From Pseudomonas multiresinivorans (GTDB lineage: Bacteria > Pseudomonadota > Gammaproteobacteria > Pseudomonadales > Pseudomonadaceae), in assembly GCF_012971725.1 (NCBI RefSeq), contig NZ_CP048833.1, forward strand, positions 3,968,001 through 4,032,000: 64,000 bases of DNA, read 5' to 3'. The position numbers and the translations under genes were made by a program. The number at the start of each line of letters is the position of its first letter. Positions within the stretch are counted from its first letter, which is position 1. Below the pieces are notes generated by a model. The model saw only the letters and a list, made by a program, of their open reading frames with translations, searched no databases and had not been told where the DNA came from. Below are positions 16,763 to 24,807 of the stretch, one piece after another.

Positions 16763-17083
16763 TCAAGCGGCAGCCGCTACAGGAGCGCCGGCAGCAGCAC
16801 CTACGAATGCCTGGTCCTGGAACCCACGCGGCAGCCGCTGGGTGCCGGGCATCGCGGCCAGACGTTTCTCCCAGAAGCTGCGCCAGTCGTTGTGCACGGC
16901 TTCGGCGCGGGCCTTGCGCTGGGCGCGGCGCGCGGCATTGCGCGCATTGCGGCGGGCTTCCTTGTAGACGTCAGTGTTGCGGCAGCTACGGCATTTCACC
17001 CGGTTCAGCTCGGTGGTGGATTCCAGGTGCTTGCCCGCATGCCCGCAAGCCAGGTGGCCTTTGACCTTGTAGTGAGTGACCAT
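16763..17083 (-). CDS. basic hypothetical protein with zinc-ribbon-like cysteines
   Basis: 106 residues with an AGGGAG ribosome site seven bases from the ATG. The N-terminus has 'HLACGHAGKHLES' and 'RVKCRSCRNTDVYKEARRN', giving a C-x-H ... C-x2-C arrangement compatible with a small zinc ribbon. A very basic helix ('ARRNARNAARRAQRKARAEA') follows, and then an Ala/Gly tail. Composition suggests nucleic-acid or ribosome contact, but I do not recognise the family. It is a single-gene unit between tpx and the LysE exporter, both on the same strand. Confidence 0.65.
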   Translation of the reverse strand: MVTHYKVKGHLACGHAGKHLESTTELNRVKCRSCRNTDVYKEARRNARNAARRAQRKARAEAVHNDWRSFWEKRLAAMPGTQRLPRGFQDQAFVGAAAGAPVAAAA

Positions 17084-17230
17084 CGCAGATTCTCCCTGTC
17101 CGGCGAGCGCACCCTCGCCGCTTGGCGGTGCCGCAGTCGGGCAAACGGTGCGTGCCGGTTGACTGTGGCGCTCAGGGAGTTGGACGGGCCACTGCGCAAC
17201 GAGGTTCGAAATATCTGCCGGGCGCGGCCG

Positions 17231-17866
17231 TCAGTGAGTCGCCACCATCCGCGCGCCGAACAGCAGGTAGCAGCAGCCGGCAAAGCGATCCAGCGCCCGG
17301 CGGAAGCGGCGGTAGACGCCTGCCATGCGCTCGCTGGCGAAGACCAGCACCACGCAGCAGTACCAGCTCAAGGACAGCGTCACCATCAGTGCGATGGCCA
17401 TGCCCAGCAGCGGTACCGAGGGCGAAGCCGGCATGGCGGTGGCGAACAGGGTCGCGACGAAGAGCGCGGTCTTGGGATTGGTCAGGTTGCCCAGCAGGCC
17501 GAGGCGGAACGCCGAGAAGGCGCTGCGCTCACGGCTGACTTCAGCGAGGCTCTCTCCACCGTCGGCCAGCGTCCTGCGCTTGAGCAGCTTGATGCCGAGG
17601 TAGATCAGGTAGGCGCCGCCGGCCAGCTTGAAGCCCAGGTACAACGCCGGCGCAGCGCTGAACAGCGACTTGATTCCCAACCCGCCGGCGAGCCCCCAGA
17701 TCACCGTACCGCAGGCAACGCCCAGGGCAGCGATGAGTCCATGGCGGCGCGAATGCACGGCGGCGATGCGCGCCGTGGTGAAGAAGTTCGGCCCCGGCGT
17801 GACCACCGCCACGGCCCACAACAGGGCCACGGAAAGCAGCGGAGCGAAGGTGCTGGCAGCGGTCAT
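17231..17866 (-). CDS. LysE/RhtB-family amino-acid exporter
   Basis: 211 residues with about six transmembrane helices. The N-terminus carries the family signature 'LLWAVAVVTPGPNFFTTARIAAVHSRRHGLIAALGVACGTVIW', and the middle has 'GLLGNLTNPKTALFVATLFAT'. Start chosen at 17866, where GAGA lies six bases upstream; 17872 is an alternative adding two residues. The longer in-frame extension to 18124 is shadow of the VOC gene. It exports amino acids or derivatives through the inner membrane; substrate not predictable from sequence. Confidence 0.88.
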   Translation of the reverse strand: MTAASTFAPLLSVALLWAVAVVTPGPNFFTTARIAAVHSRRHGLIAALGVACGTVIWGLAGGLGIKSLFSAAPALYLGFKLAGGAYLIYLGIKLLKRRTLADGGESLAEVSRERSAFSAFRLGLLGNLTNPKTALFVATLFATAMPASPSVPLLGMAIALMVTLSLSWYCCVVLVFASERMAGVYRRFRRALDRFAGCCYLLFGARMVATH

Positions 17867-17921
17867 GGGCATTCTCGTCGACAGGATGGCGAGTGCGCAT
17901 TCTAGCGCCCTCGCGCGCCGC

Positions 17922-18311
17922 TCACTCCGGCAGATGACAGACGCAACACAGCTTGTTGCCATCCAGGTCGCGCACATAGGCGCCGTAATAGGTCGGCGAA
18001 TAATGCAGACGCAGGCCCGGCGGCCCTTCATCGACGCCACCCAGCTGCATGGCACGAGTATAGAAACTGTCCACCTGATGCCGGGTGCGCGCCTCGAAGG
18101 CCACCAGGCTGCCATTTCCGGCACTCGCCGCCTGGCCGTCGATGGGCTCGTAGACGCAGAACACCACGTCGCTGTCAGGATGGGCGAAGATCGCCCGCTC
18201 CGGCGTATGACGGTGAGCCTTGAGGACGATCCCCAGCGGCTCGAGCAGCTTGCTGTAGAAAGCGATGGCCCGCGGCAGGTCGTTGGTGCCGACGGTGATA
18301 TGGCTGAACAT
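17922..18311 (-). CDS. VOC-family (glyoxalase-like) protein
   Basis: 129 residues with 'MFSHITVGTNDLPRAIAFYSKLLEPLGI' as the opening beta-alpha unit and 'GAYVRDLDGNKLCCVCH' as the closing strand, replacing the usual K-x-E-x-V end. A double-module VOC fold with metal-ligand candidates His4 and others. Function unknown. It follows the PhnB-like VOC gene with a 24-base gap on the same strand, so the two are probably cotranscribed. Confidence 0.82.
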   Translation of the reverse strand: MFSHITVGTNDLPRAIAFYSKLLEPLGIVLKAHRHTPERAIFAHPDSDVVFCVYEPIDGQAASAGNGSLVAFEARTRHQVDSFYTRAMQLGGVDEGPPGLRLHYSPTYYGAYVRDLDGNKLCCVCHLPE

Positions 18312-18335
18312 GCCGCGCGCCCTCCTCTTCCGGCT

Positions 18336-18836
18336 TCAATTACCCGCGTGGGCGCGCTCGATGGCGGCCATGTCCAGCTTCTTCATGCCCATCACCGCCT
18401 GCAGCGTGCGACTGGCCTTGGCCTTGTCCGGGTCGGCGACCATGTCGCCGACGTGGCGCGGGCAGATCTGCCAGGAGACCCCGTAGCGATCCTTCAGCCA
18501 GCCGCAGATCTGTGCCTCCACCGGGCCACCAGCGCCGAGCTTGTCCCAGAAGTGGTCGATTTCCTTCTGGCTGTCGCACATCACCTGCAGCGACAGCGCC
18601 TCGGTGAAGTTGAACGCCGGCCCGCCGTTCAGGGCGATGAAAGTCTGGCCGTCGAGCTCGAACTCCACCGTCAGCACCGAGCCGGGCACACCGCCGTGGC
18701 GGTCCTTCTCGGCTTCGGGGTAATAGGCGGTCTGGACGATCCGCGAGTTGGGGAATATCCCGGTGTAGAACTTGGCCGCTTCCTCGGCCTTGCCGTCGAA
18801 CCACAGGCAGGGGGTGACGCGTTGCAGGCTGGACAT
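18336..18836 (-). CDS. PhnB-like VOC protein (3-dmu-9 3-methyltransferase-like domain)
   Basis: 166 residues from the ATG at 18836, with AGGAG upstream; longer in-frame starts lack support. 'VTPCLWFDGKAEEAAKFYTGIFPNSRI' and 'LNGGPAFNFTEALSLQVMCDSQKEIDHFWDKLG' with 'CGWLKDRYGVSWQICP' are characteristic of the PF06983/PhnB-like group, whose members are not proven methyltransferases and whose role is generally unknown. First gene of a probable two-gene unit with the VOC gene at 17922. Confidence 0.85.
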   Translation of the reverse strand: MSSLQRVTPCLWFDGKAEEAAKFYTGIFPNSRIVQTAYYPEAEKDRHGGVPGSVLTVEFELDGQTFIALNGGPAFNFTEALSLQVMCDSQKEIDHFWDKLGAGGPVEAQICGWLKDRYGVSWQICPRHVGDMVADPDKAKASRTLQAVMGMKKLDMAAIERAHAGN

Positions 18837-18991
18837 GGTGACTCTCCTGATTCTCGCGCGGTCGGTGTGACCGGCATGCAGCTTGGTCGCCTGGGCGACG
18901 ACGGAATCGACAAGTCTAGGCGGACTTTCGCGCATCACCGGACGACCGGTCGAGCGGCATGCCAGGCCTGTGGCCAAGGAGCTCTGGAAAC

Positions 18992-19014
18992 AAAAAAGGC
19001 ACCCGAAGGTGCCT
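18992..19014 (-). terminator. intrinsic terminator downstream of the OsmC-YcaO gene
   Basis: Read on the minus strand, a seven-base stem AGGCACC / GGTGCCT with a UUCG loop is followed by a U-run. It lies 165 bases past the stop at 19179, with the inverted-repeat element at 19029-19109 in between. The minus-strand UUCG tetraloop is a stabilising feature. Confidence 0.75.
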
Positions 19015-19028
19015 CTTGCGTAGGATCG

Positions 19029-19109
19029 GTAGGATGGGTGGAGCGCAGCGATACCCATCGATGCCTATGCACGGACAGCATGGGTATCGCTACGCTCCAC
19101 CCATCCTAC
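19029..19109. repeat. 81-bp inverted-repeat (MITE/REPIN-like) element, copy A
   Basis: Two 30-base arms (19029-19058 and 19080-19109) are inverted copies with a single mismatch; they begin GTAGGATGGGTGGAGCG and end near GATACCCAT. The 21-base centre contains CGGACAGC. A second copy lies at 48279-48358 with the same arms and a similar centre. No coding capacity. It fills most of the 342-base gap between the PhnB-like gene and the OsmC-YcaO gene, together with the terminator at 18992. Confidence 0.85.
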
Positions 19110-19178
19110 AAACGTCGCTCGGCCATACTCCTGGCAGGGGCGTGGAACCGAGCGGTATCCGCTGAATATCCCGCCGGA

Positions 19179-21377
19179 TCAGCGCGCCACTGCCCTGGCA
19201 CGAGCCTGGTGCAGCTTCTTGTAGCTCTCGATCAGGCGCAGGTGCTTGTCCAGCCCTTCCAGCTTCATGCTGGTCGGCGTCAGGCCGTAGAAGCGCACGC
19301 TGCCGTCCAGCGAGCCGAGCACCGCGTCCATGCGCTCGTTGCCGAACATGCGACGGAAGTTGGCCTCGAAATCGGCCATCTCCAGTTCCTCGTCCAGCTG
19401 CACTTCCAGCGCCGCGTTGAGCGCCTGGTAGAACAGCCCGCGCTCGACGGTGTTGTCGTTGTACTGGAGGAACATCTCCACCAGTTCCTTGGCGTTCTCG
19501 AAGCGCTTCACCGCGAGGTTGATCAGCAGCTTGAGTTCGAGGATGGTCAGCTGGCCCCAGACCGTGTTGTCGTCGAACTCGATGCCGATCAGCGTGGTGA
19601 TGTCGGTGTAGTCGTCCACCTCGCAGCTCTCCAGGCGCTTGAGCAGCGACTTGAGGCGGACGACGTTGAGGCTGTGCAGGTTGAGGATGTCGGCGCGGAA
19701 CGCCAGGGCCTTGTTGGTGTTGTCCCAGATCAGGTCTTCCACCGGGTAGATTTCCGAGTAGCCCGGCACCAGGATGCGGCACGCCGTGGCGCCCAGGTGT
19801 TGGTACACGGCCATGTAGACCTCCTTGCCCTGCTCTTCGAGGATGCCGAACAGAGTCTGCGCTTCCTGGACGTTGGAGTCGTCGCCGTGGCCGGAGAAGT
19901 CCCATTCGACGAACTCGAAGTCGGCCTTGGCGCTGAAGAAGCGCCACGACACCACGCCGCTGGAGTCGATGAAGTGCTCGACGAAGTTGTTCGGCTCGGT
20001 CACCGCCTGGCTTTCGAAGGTCGGCTTCGGCAGATCGTTGAGGCCCTCGAAGCTGCGGCCCTGGAGCAGCTCGGTGAGGCTGCGCTCCAGCGCCACTTCC
20101 AGGCTGGGGTGCGCGCCGAAGGAGGCGAACACGCCGCCGGTGCGCGGGTTCATCAGGGTCACGCACATCACCGGGAATTCACCGCCCAGCGACGCGTCCT
20201 TGACCAGTACGGGGAAGCCCTGCTCCTCCAGACCGCGGATGCCGGCGAGGATGCCGGGGTACTTGGCCAGCACCTCCTGCGGCACGTCCGGCAGCGCCAG
20301 CTCGCCTTCGAGGATTTCGCGCTTCACCGCGCGCTCGAAGATTTCCGACAGGCACTGCACCTGCGCCTCGGCCAGGGTGTTGCCGGCACTCATACCGTTG
20401 GAGAGGTAGAGGTTCTCGATCAGGTTGGACGGGAAGTACACCGTCTCACCGTCGGACTGGCGCACGAACGGCAGCGAGCAGATGCCGCGCTCGGTGTTGC
20501 CTGAGTTGGTGTCGTACAGGTGCGAACCGCGCAGTTCGCCGTCCGGGTTGTAGACCTCCAGGCAATGTTCATCGAGGATTTCCTCCGGCAGCGCATCCTT
20601 GGGTCCGGGCTTGAACCAGCGCTCATCGGGGTAATGCACGAAGGGCGCGTTGGCGATCTCCTCGCCCCAGAACTGATCGTTGTAGAAGAAGTTGCAGTTC
20701 AGTCGCTCGATGAATTCGCCCAACGCCGAGGCCAGCGCACTTTCCTTGGTAGCGCCCTTGCCGTTGGTGAAGCACATCGGCGACTGCGCATCACGGATGT
20801 GCAGCGACCAGACGTTGGGCACGATGTTGCGCCACGAAGCGATCTCGATCTTCATCCCCAGGCCGGCGAGGATTTCCGACATGTTGGCGATGGTCTGCTC
20901 CAGCGGCAGGTCCTTGCCCTGGATATAGGTGCTGGCGCCGGCGTCGGTGCCCGGCATCAGCAGCGCCTGGGCGTCGGCGTCGAGGTTTTCCACCTCTTCG
21001 ATGACGAAGTCCGGGCCGGTCTGCACCACCTTCTTCACCGTGCAGCGGTCGATGGAGCGCAGGATGCCCTGGCGGTCCTTCTCGGAGATGTCCGCCGGCA
21101 GTTCCACCTGGATCTTGAAGATCTGCTTGTAGCGATTTTCCGGGTCGACAATGTTGTTCTGCGAGAGGCGGATATTGTCGGTGGGGATGTCGCGGGTCTG
21201 GCAGTAGAGCTTGACGAAGTAAGCCGCGCACAGCGCCGAGGAGGCCAGGAAGTAATCGAACGGACCGGGGGCCGAACCGTCGCCCTTGTAGCGGATGGGC
21301 TGGTCGGCAATCACCGTGAAGTCGTCGAACTTGGCTTCGAGTCGGAGGTTGTCGAGAAAATTGACCTTGATTTCCAT
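19179..21377 (-). CDS. OsmC-domain / YcaO-domain fusion protein
   Basis: 732 residues. Residues 1 to ~140 form an OsmC-like domain: 'GPFDYFLASSALCAAYFVKLYC' has Cys50 and 'LRSIDRCTVKKVVQT' has Cys112, the pair used by OsmC/Ohr proteins to reduce hydroperoxides. The rest is a YcaO cyclodehydratase-type ATP-binding domain, recognisable by 'NGKGATKESALASALGEFIERLNCNFF' and 'AEAQVQCLSEIFERAVKREI'. YcaO proteins activate backbone amides with ATP; E. coli YcaO is linked to ribosomal S12 methylthiolation but lacks the OsmC part. No azoline partner or precursor peptide gene is adjacent. It is a single-gene unit followed by a terminator. Confidence 0.9.
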   Translation of the reverse strand: MEIKVNFLDNLRLEAKFDDFTVIADQPIRYKGDGSAPGPFDYFLASSALCAAYFVKLYCQTRDIPTDNIRLSQNNIVDPENRYKQIFKIQVELPADISEKDRQGILRSIDRCTVKKVVQTGPDFVIEEVENLDADAQALLMPGTDAGASTYIQGKDLPLEQTIANMSEILAGLGMKIEIASWRNIVPNVWSLHIRDAQSPMCFTNGKGATKESALASALGEFIERLNCNFFYNDQFWGEEIANAPFVHYPDERWFKPGPKDALPEEILDEHCLEVYNPDGELRGSHLYDTNSGNTERGICSLPFVRQSDGETVYFPSNLIENLYLSNGMSAGNTLAEAQVQCLSEIFERAVKREILEGELALPDVPQEVLAKYPGILAGIRGLEEQGFPVLVKDASLGGEFPVMCVTLMNPRTGGVFASFGAHPSLEVALERSLTELLQGRSFEGLNDLPKPTFESQAVTEPNNFVEHFIDSSGVVSWRFFSAKADFEFVEWDFSGHGDDSNVQEAQTLFGILEEQGKEVYMAVYQHLGATACRILVPGYSEIYPVEDLIWDNTNKALAFRADILNLHSLNVVRLKSLLKRLESCEVDDYTDITTLIGIEFDDNTVWGQLTILELKLLINLAVKRFENAKELVEMFLQYNDNTVERGLFYQALNAALEVQLDEELEMADFEANFRRMFGNERMDAVLGSLDGSVRFYGLTPTSMKLEGLDKHLRLIESYKKLHQARARAVAR

Positions 21378-21596
21378 GCGGGCATTACCACGAAAAAGTA
21401 GAAAGCGAACTGGCCGGCATTATCCGGACAAAAGCGCTGCGGGGATATCCCGACGTGGTCGGCGCCGGTCGGGAAACCTGCCCCGGCAGGTGATGCGCAG
21501 TCGACGCCCGGTCGACTCCAGGCAGCCGGCGCGCCCGTGCTTCGGGTAAGATGCGCCGCCTCAAGCGCCCGCTACCCCGTACAGAAGGAAACCACC

Positions 21597-22784
21597 GTGC
21601 TCACATCCCAGGTCATCATCATCGGCGCCGGCGCCGCGGGACTGATGTGCGCCATGAGCGCCGCCGCGCGCGGTCGCCAGGTCCTGCTGATCGACCACGC
21701 GAACAAGGCCGGCAAGAAGATCCTCATGTCCGGTGGCGGGCGCTGCAACTTCACCAACATGTACTGCGAGCCGGTCAACTTCCTCTCGCACAACCCGCAC
21801 TTCTGCAAGTCCGCACTGGCACGTTTCACCCAGTGGGACTTCATCGCCCTGGTGGCCAAGCACGGCGTGCCCTACCACGAGAAGAAGCTCGGCCAGCTGT
21901 TCTGCGATAACAAGTCCAGCGACATCCTCGGCCTGCTGCTGGACGAGTGCGACCAGGCCGGCGTCGACCTGCGCCTGGACACCTCGGTGAGCGAGATCGC
22001 CCGCCTCGACGAAGGCGGCTACCAGTTGCAGACCAGCCTCGGCCCCGCTCGCTGCGAATCCCTGGTGATCGCCACCGGCGGCCTGTCCATCCCGACCCTG
22101 GGCGCCACCGGCTTCGGCTACCAGATCGCCCGCCAGTTCGGCCACAGCGTGCTGCCGACCCGCGCCGGCCTGGTGCCCTTCACCCTCACCGACCCGCAGC
22201 TCAAGGCGCTGTGCACGGAGCTGTCCGGTACCTCGGTGGAGGACTGCCGCGTCAGCTGCAACGGCCAGAGCTTCGTCGAGAACATCCTGTTCACCCACCG
22301 CGGCCTCAGCGGCCCGGCGATCCTGCAGATTTCCTCCTACTGGCAGCCTGGCGACACCATCAGCATCGACCTGCTGCCGCGCATCGACCTGCCCGTCTGG
22401 CTCGTCGAGCAGCAGCGCGAGCGCCCCAACAGCGAGCTGAAGACGCTGCTGGGCGAGTTGTTCACCAAGAAGATGGCCGGTCTGCTGGCCGAGCAGTGGT
22501 TCGTCTCCAAGCCCATGAAGCAGTACACACCCGGCGAGCTCAAAGCGATTGCCGAGCGCCTGGGCGACTGGCAACTGGTGCCCGCCGGCACCGAGGGCTA
22601 CCGCACGGCGGAAGTCACCCTGGGCGGCGTGGACACCCGCGAGGTGTCGTCCAAGACCCTGGAATCGCTGAAATCCCCCGGCCTGTACTTCGTCGGCGAA
22701 GTGCTGGACGTCACCGGCCACCTGGGCGGCTTCAACTTCCAGTGGGCCTGGGCCTCGGGCTACGCGGCGGCGCAGTTCGTCTAG
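21597..22784 (+). CDS. HI0933/BaiN-family FAD-dependent oxidoreductase
   Basis: 395 residues from a GTG at 21597 with AGAAGGA upstream, where the dinucleotide-binding strand begins ('SQVIIIGAGAAGLMCAMSAAARGRQVLLID'). The next motif 'AGKKILMSGGGRCNFTN' is diagnostic of the HI0933 (YhiN/BaiN) flavoproteins, and the C-terminal 'GLYFVGEVLDVTGHLGGFNFQWAWASGYAAA' is the second FAD contact. The physiological substrate is unknown in most bacteria. The upstream in-frame extension to 21537 lacks a ribosome site and conserved residues. Confidence 0.9.
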   Translation: MLTSQVIIIGAGAAGLMCAMSAAARGRQVLLIDHANKAGKKILMSGGGRCNFTNMYCEPVNFLSHNPHFCKSALARFTQWDFIALVAKHGVPYHEKKLGQLFCDNKSSDILGLLLDECDQAGVDLRLDTSVSEIARLDEGGYQLQTSLGPARCESLVIATGGLSIPTLGATGFGYQIARQFGHSVLPTRAGLVPFTLTDPQLKALCTELSGTSVEDCRVSCNGQSFVENILFTHRGLSGPAILQISSYWQPGDTISIDLLPRIDLPVWLVEQQRERPNSELKTLLGELFTKKMAGLLAEQWFVSKPMKQYTPGELKAIAERLGDWQLVPAGTEGYRTAEVTLGGVDTREVSSKTLESLKSPGLYFVGEVLDVTGHLGGFNFQWAWASGYAAAQFV

Positions 22785-22801
22785 GGCTGGCGACGCATTG
22801 G

Positions 22802-22832
22802 ACGACCGGCGGAGCGGCACGCCCGGTCGTTC
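22802..22832. other. intergenic hairpin
   Basis: An imperfect inverted repeat with arms ACGACCGG and CCGGTCGT follows the HI0933 gene stop. No U-run is present. The left arm resembles a segment at 18943-18962 (about 20 of 23 positions identical), so it may be part of a dispersed short repeat rather than a terminator. Confidence 0.35.
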
Positions 22833-22916
22833 CGCATCAAGTCCAGCGGCGCCACGCCCCTAGACTCGAAAGCCAGGCCCGGCCAGCCCGGCACGGGCAT
22901 TGCTCCCGGAGCCGCC

Positions 22917-23672
22917 ATGCCAACGCTTGCCAGCCGCACCCTCGACACCGGCCTGGAACGCCAGGGCCGCATCGACCTCGCCTGCGCCTTTCGCTGGGTC
23001 GCACGCCTGAACCTGCACGAAGCCATCGCCAACCACTTCAGCCTGGTCCTGTCTGCCGATGGCCGCGACTTCCTCATCAACCCCTACGGCCGGCACTTCT
23101 CGCAGATACGCGCCAGCGACCTGCTGCGCCTGCACGCGGACGACCCCGAGGCGCTCGACCGCCCGGACGCGCCGGATATCACCGCCTGGGCGCTGCATGG
23201 CGCACTGCACCGCAACAACCCGCAGGCACGCTGCATCCTGCATGTGCATTCGAAATACGCCACCGCCCTCGCCTGCCTGGCCGACTCGCGCCTGCCGCCC
23301 ATCGAGCAGAACAGCATGCGCTTCTTCGAGCGCGTGGCCATCGACGAGGGCTTCGACGGCATGGGCCTGGGCGACGAGGCCGAACGCGTCAGCCGCCTGC
23401 TGGGCGACAAGCCGATCCTGCTGATGGGCAACCACGGTGTGCTGGTGGCCGCACCCAGCGTGGCCCAGGCCTTCGATGACCTGTACTACTTCGAGCGCGC
23501 CTGCGAAACCTACCTCACCGCCCTGGCCACCGGCCGCCCGCTGCGCATCGCCAGCGACGAGGTCGCACGCAAGACCATGCGCCAGTGGCTGGAGTATCCG
23601 GGGTTCGCCGAGCGGCATTTCGCGGCGCTGCGGGAGATGCTGATGGAGAGCGAACCCACCTTCGCGGGCTGA
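22917..23672 (+). CDS. class II aldolase/adducin-family protein
   Basis: 251 residues, GGAG six bases before the ATG. Metal-binding histidines of class II aldolases are visible in 'CILHVHSKYATALACL' (H-x-H) and 'LMGNHGVLVAAPSVAQAFDDLYYFERACE'. Members cleave or epimerise small sugar phosphates (fuculose-1-P, ribulose-5-P) or act in unrelated dehydration steps; the substrate cannot be set from sequence. The gene is alone; a REP pair follows its stop by nine bases. Confidence 0.85.
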   Translation: MPTLASRTLDTGLERQGRIDLACAFRWVARLNLHEAIANHFSLVLSADGRDFLINPYGRHFSQIRASDLLRLHADDPEALDRPDAPDITAWALHGALHRNNPQARCILHVHSKYATALACLADSRLPPIEQNSMRFFERVAIDEGFDGMGLGDEAERVSRLLGDKPILLMGNHGVLVAAPSVAQAFDDLYYFERACETYLTALATGRPLRIASDEVARKTMRQWLEYPGFAERHFAALREMLMESEPTFAG

Positions 23673-23681
23673 CAGGCACCT

Positions 23682-23758
23682 GTAGGAGCGAGCTTGCTCG
23701 CGAACCGTTCGCCGGTGACCCGGTGCTTCCGGCGGTTCGCGAGCAAGCTCGCTCCTAC
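23682..23758. repeat. REP pair (family 1, AGCTTGCT type)
   Basis: Arms GTAGGAGCGAGCTTGCTCGC (from 23682) and its inverse (to 23758) face each other across a 27-base centre. Each arm is itself palindromic (GAGCGAGCTTGCTCGC). The same family recurs at 53558 and 62531. It lies between the convergent aldolase and GlxA-type genes. Confidence 0.9.
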
Positions 23759-23775
23759 GAAAAGCCTTTACGCCG

Positions 23776-24798
23776 TCAGTTATCGCGCCCCAGCGGCTGG
23801 CGCATCACCGGCGCAGTATAGGTCTGGGTGCGGTCCGCACTGGGCGGGCAACCGAAATGCGCGCGGTACGCGCGGGAGAAATGCTCCAGCGAACCGAAGC
23901 CGGAACTCGCCGCGACCTGCGCCACGCTCAGGCGCGTCTGCTGCAGCAGGCTATGGGCACGGCCCAGCCTCAGGACGATGTAGTACTTGAGCGGCGACAA
24001 CCCGGTGTGCTGCTTGAACTGCCGCTCCAGCTGGCGGCGCGACAGGCCGACGCGCTCGGCAATGGCGTCGCATTCCAGCGGTTCCTCCAGCGCCTGCTCC
24101 ATCAGCGTGATGGCGCGGCGTACCTTGCCGCCGTGGGCGTGGGCGTCGCTTTGCCGGCCCTGCAACTGATGCGCACCGGGCTCGCGGGTTTCGCCCAGCA
24201 ACAGGTGCATTGCGATCTCCCGCGACAGGTCGGCGTCCACCCGCTGGGCGATCCAGCCCAGCATCAGGTCGAGGATGGCGCTGGCACCCGCGCAGGTCAG
24301 GCGCTGGCGGTCGAGGGTGTAGAGCTGCGCGCGGGCCTGGACCTTCGGGTAACTCTCCTGGAAGCCCTGCAGGTTGTCCCAGTGCACCGCCGCCGGGAAG
24401 CCATCCAGCACTCCCGCCGCGGCCAGCAGTTCGGTGCCGGTCTCGATGCCCGCCAGCGTCGCGCCGAACGCTGCCTGGCGGCGCAGCCAGCTTTTCAGCG
24501 GGCGATTGCGCGCATGCTTGTGCACGTCGAAACTGGCGATGACGAAGCAGGCATCCCAGCCCCGCTCCGGGTCGATGGCCTCGTGGACCGTGCTGGTCAG
24601 GCCGTTGCTGGCGGTGACAGGCTCGCCGTCCAGCGACAGCAACTGCCACTCGAACAGCGCCTCGCCGCCCAGCCAGTTGGCGATGGCCAGCGGTTCCACC
24701 ACCGCCGCCAGCCCCAGGCCGGGGAATGACGGCAACAGCAGCAGGCCCACGCGCAAAGGTTCGCGGCGGAACCGGGAAGGCGGTGCAACACTGGCCAT
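23776..24798 (-). CDS. GlxA-family (DJ-1/PfpI + AraC) transcriptional regulator
   Basis: 340 residues with AAGGAG at the start. Residues ~15-185 form a DJ-1/PfpI-like domain: the usual Cys elbow reads 'LAGIETGTELLAAAGVLDG' with Glu in place of Cys, so it is a sensor rather than an enzyme, as in the CdhR/GbdR regulators of carnitine and betaine use. The C-terminal AraC domain has two helix-turn-helices ('CDAIAERVGLSRRQLERQFKQHTG' and 'VAQVAASSGFGSLEHFSRAYRAHFG'). It sits directly downstream of a Rieske oxygenase and a GMC dehydrogenase, which it probably controls. Confidence 0.9.
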   Translation of the reverse strand: MASVAPPSRFRREPLRVGLLLLPSFPGLGLAAVVEPLAIANWLGGEALFEWQLLSLDGEPVTASNGLTSTVHEAIDPERGWDACFVIASFDVHKHARNRPLKSWLRRQAAFGATLAGIETGTELLAAAGVLDGFPAAVHWDNLQGFQESYPKVQARAQLYTLDRQRLTCAGASAILDLMLGWIAQRVDADLSREIAMHLLLGETREPGAHQLQGRQSDAHAHGGKVRRAITLMEQALEEPLECDAIAERVGLSRRQLERQFKQHTGLSPLKYYIVLRLGRAHSLLQQTRLSVAQVAASSGFGSLEHFSRAYRAHFGCPPSADRTQTYTAPVMRQPLGRDN

Positions 24799-24807
24799 CG
24801 ACTCTCC

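Noticed and set aside
17628..20504. 958-codon plus-strand ORF
   Set aside because: Runs antisense through LysE, two VOC genes and the OsmC-YcaO gene; its composition is shadow-like.
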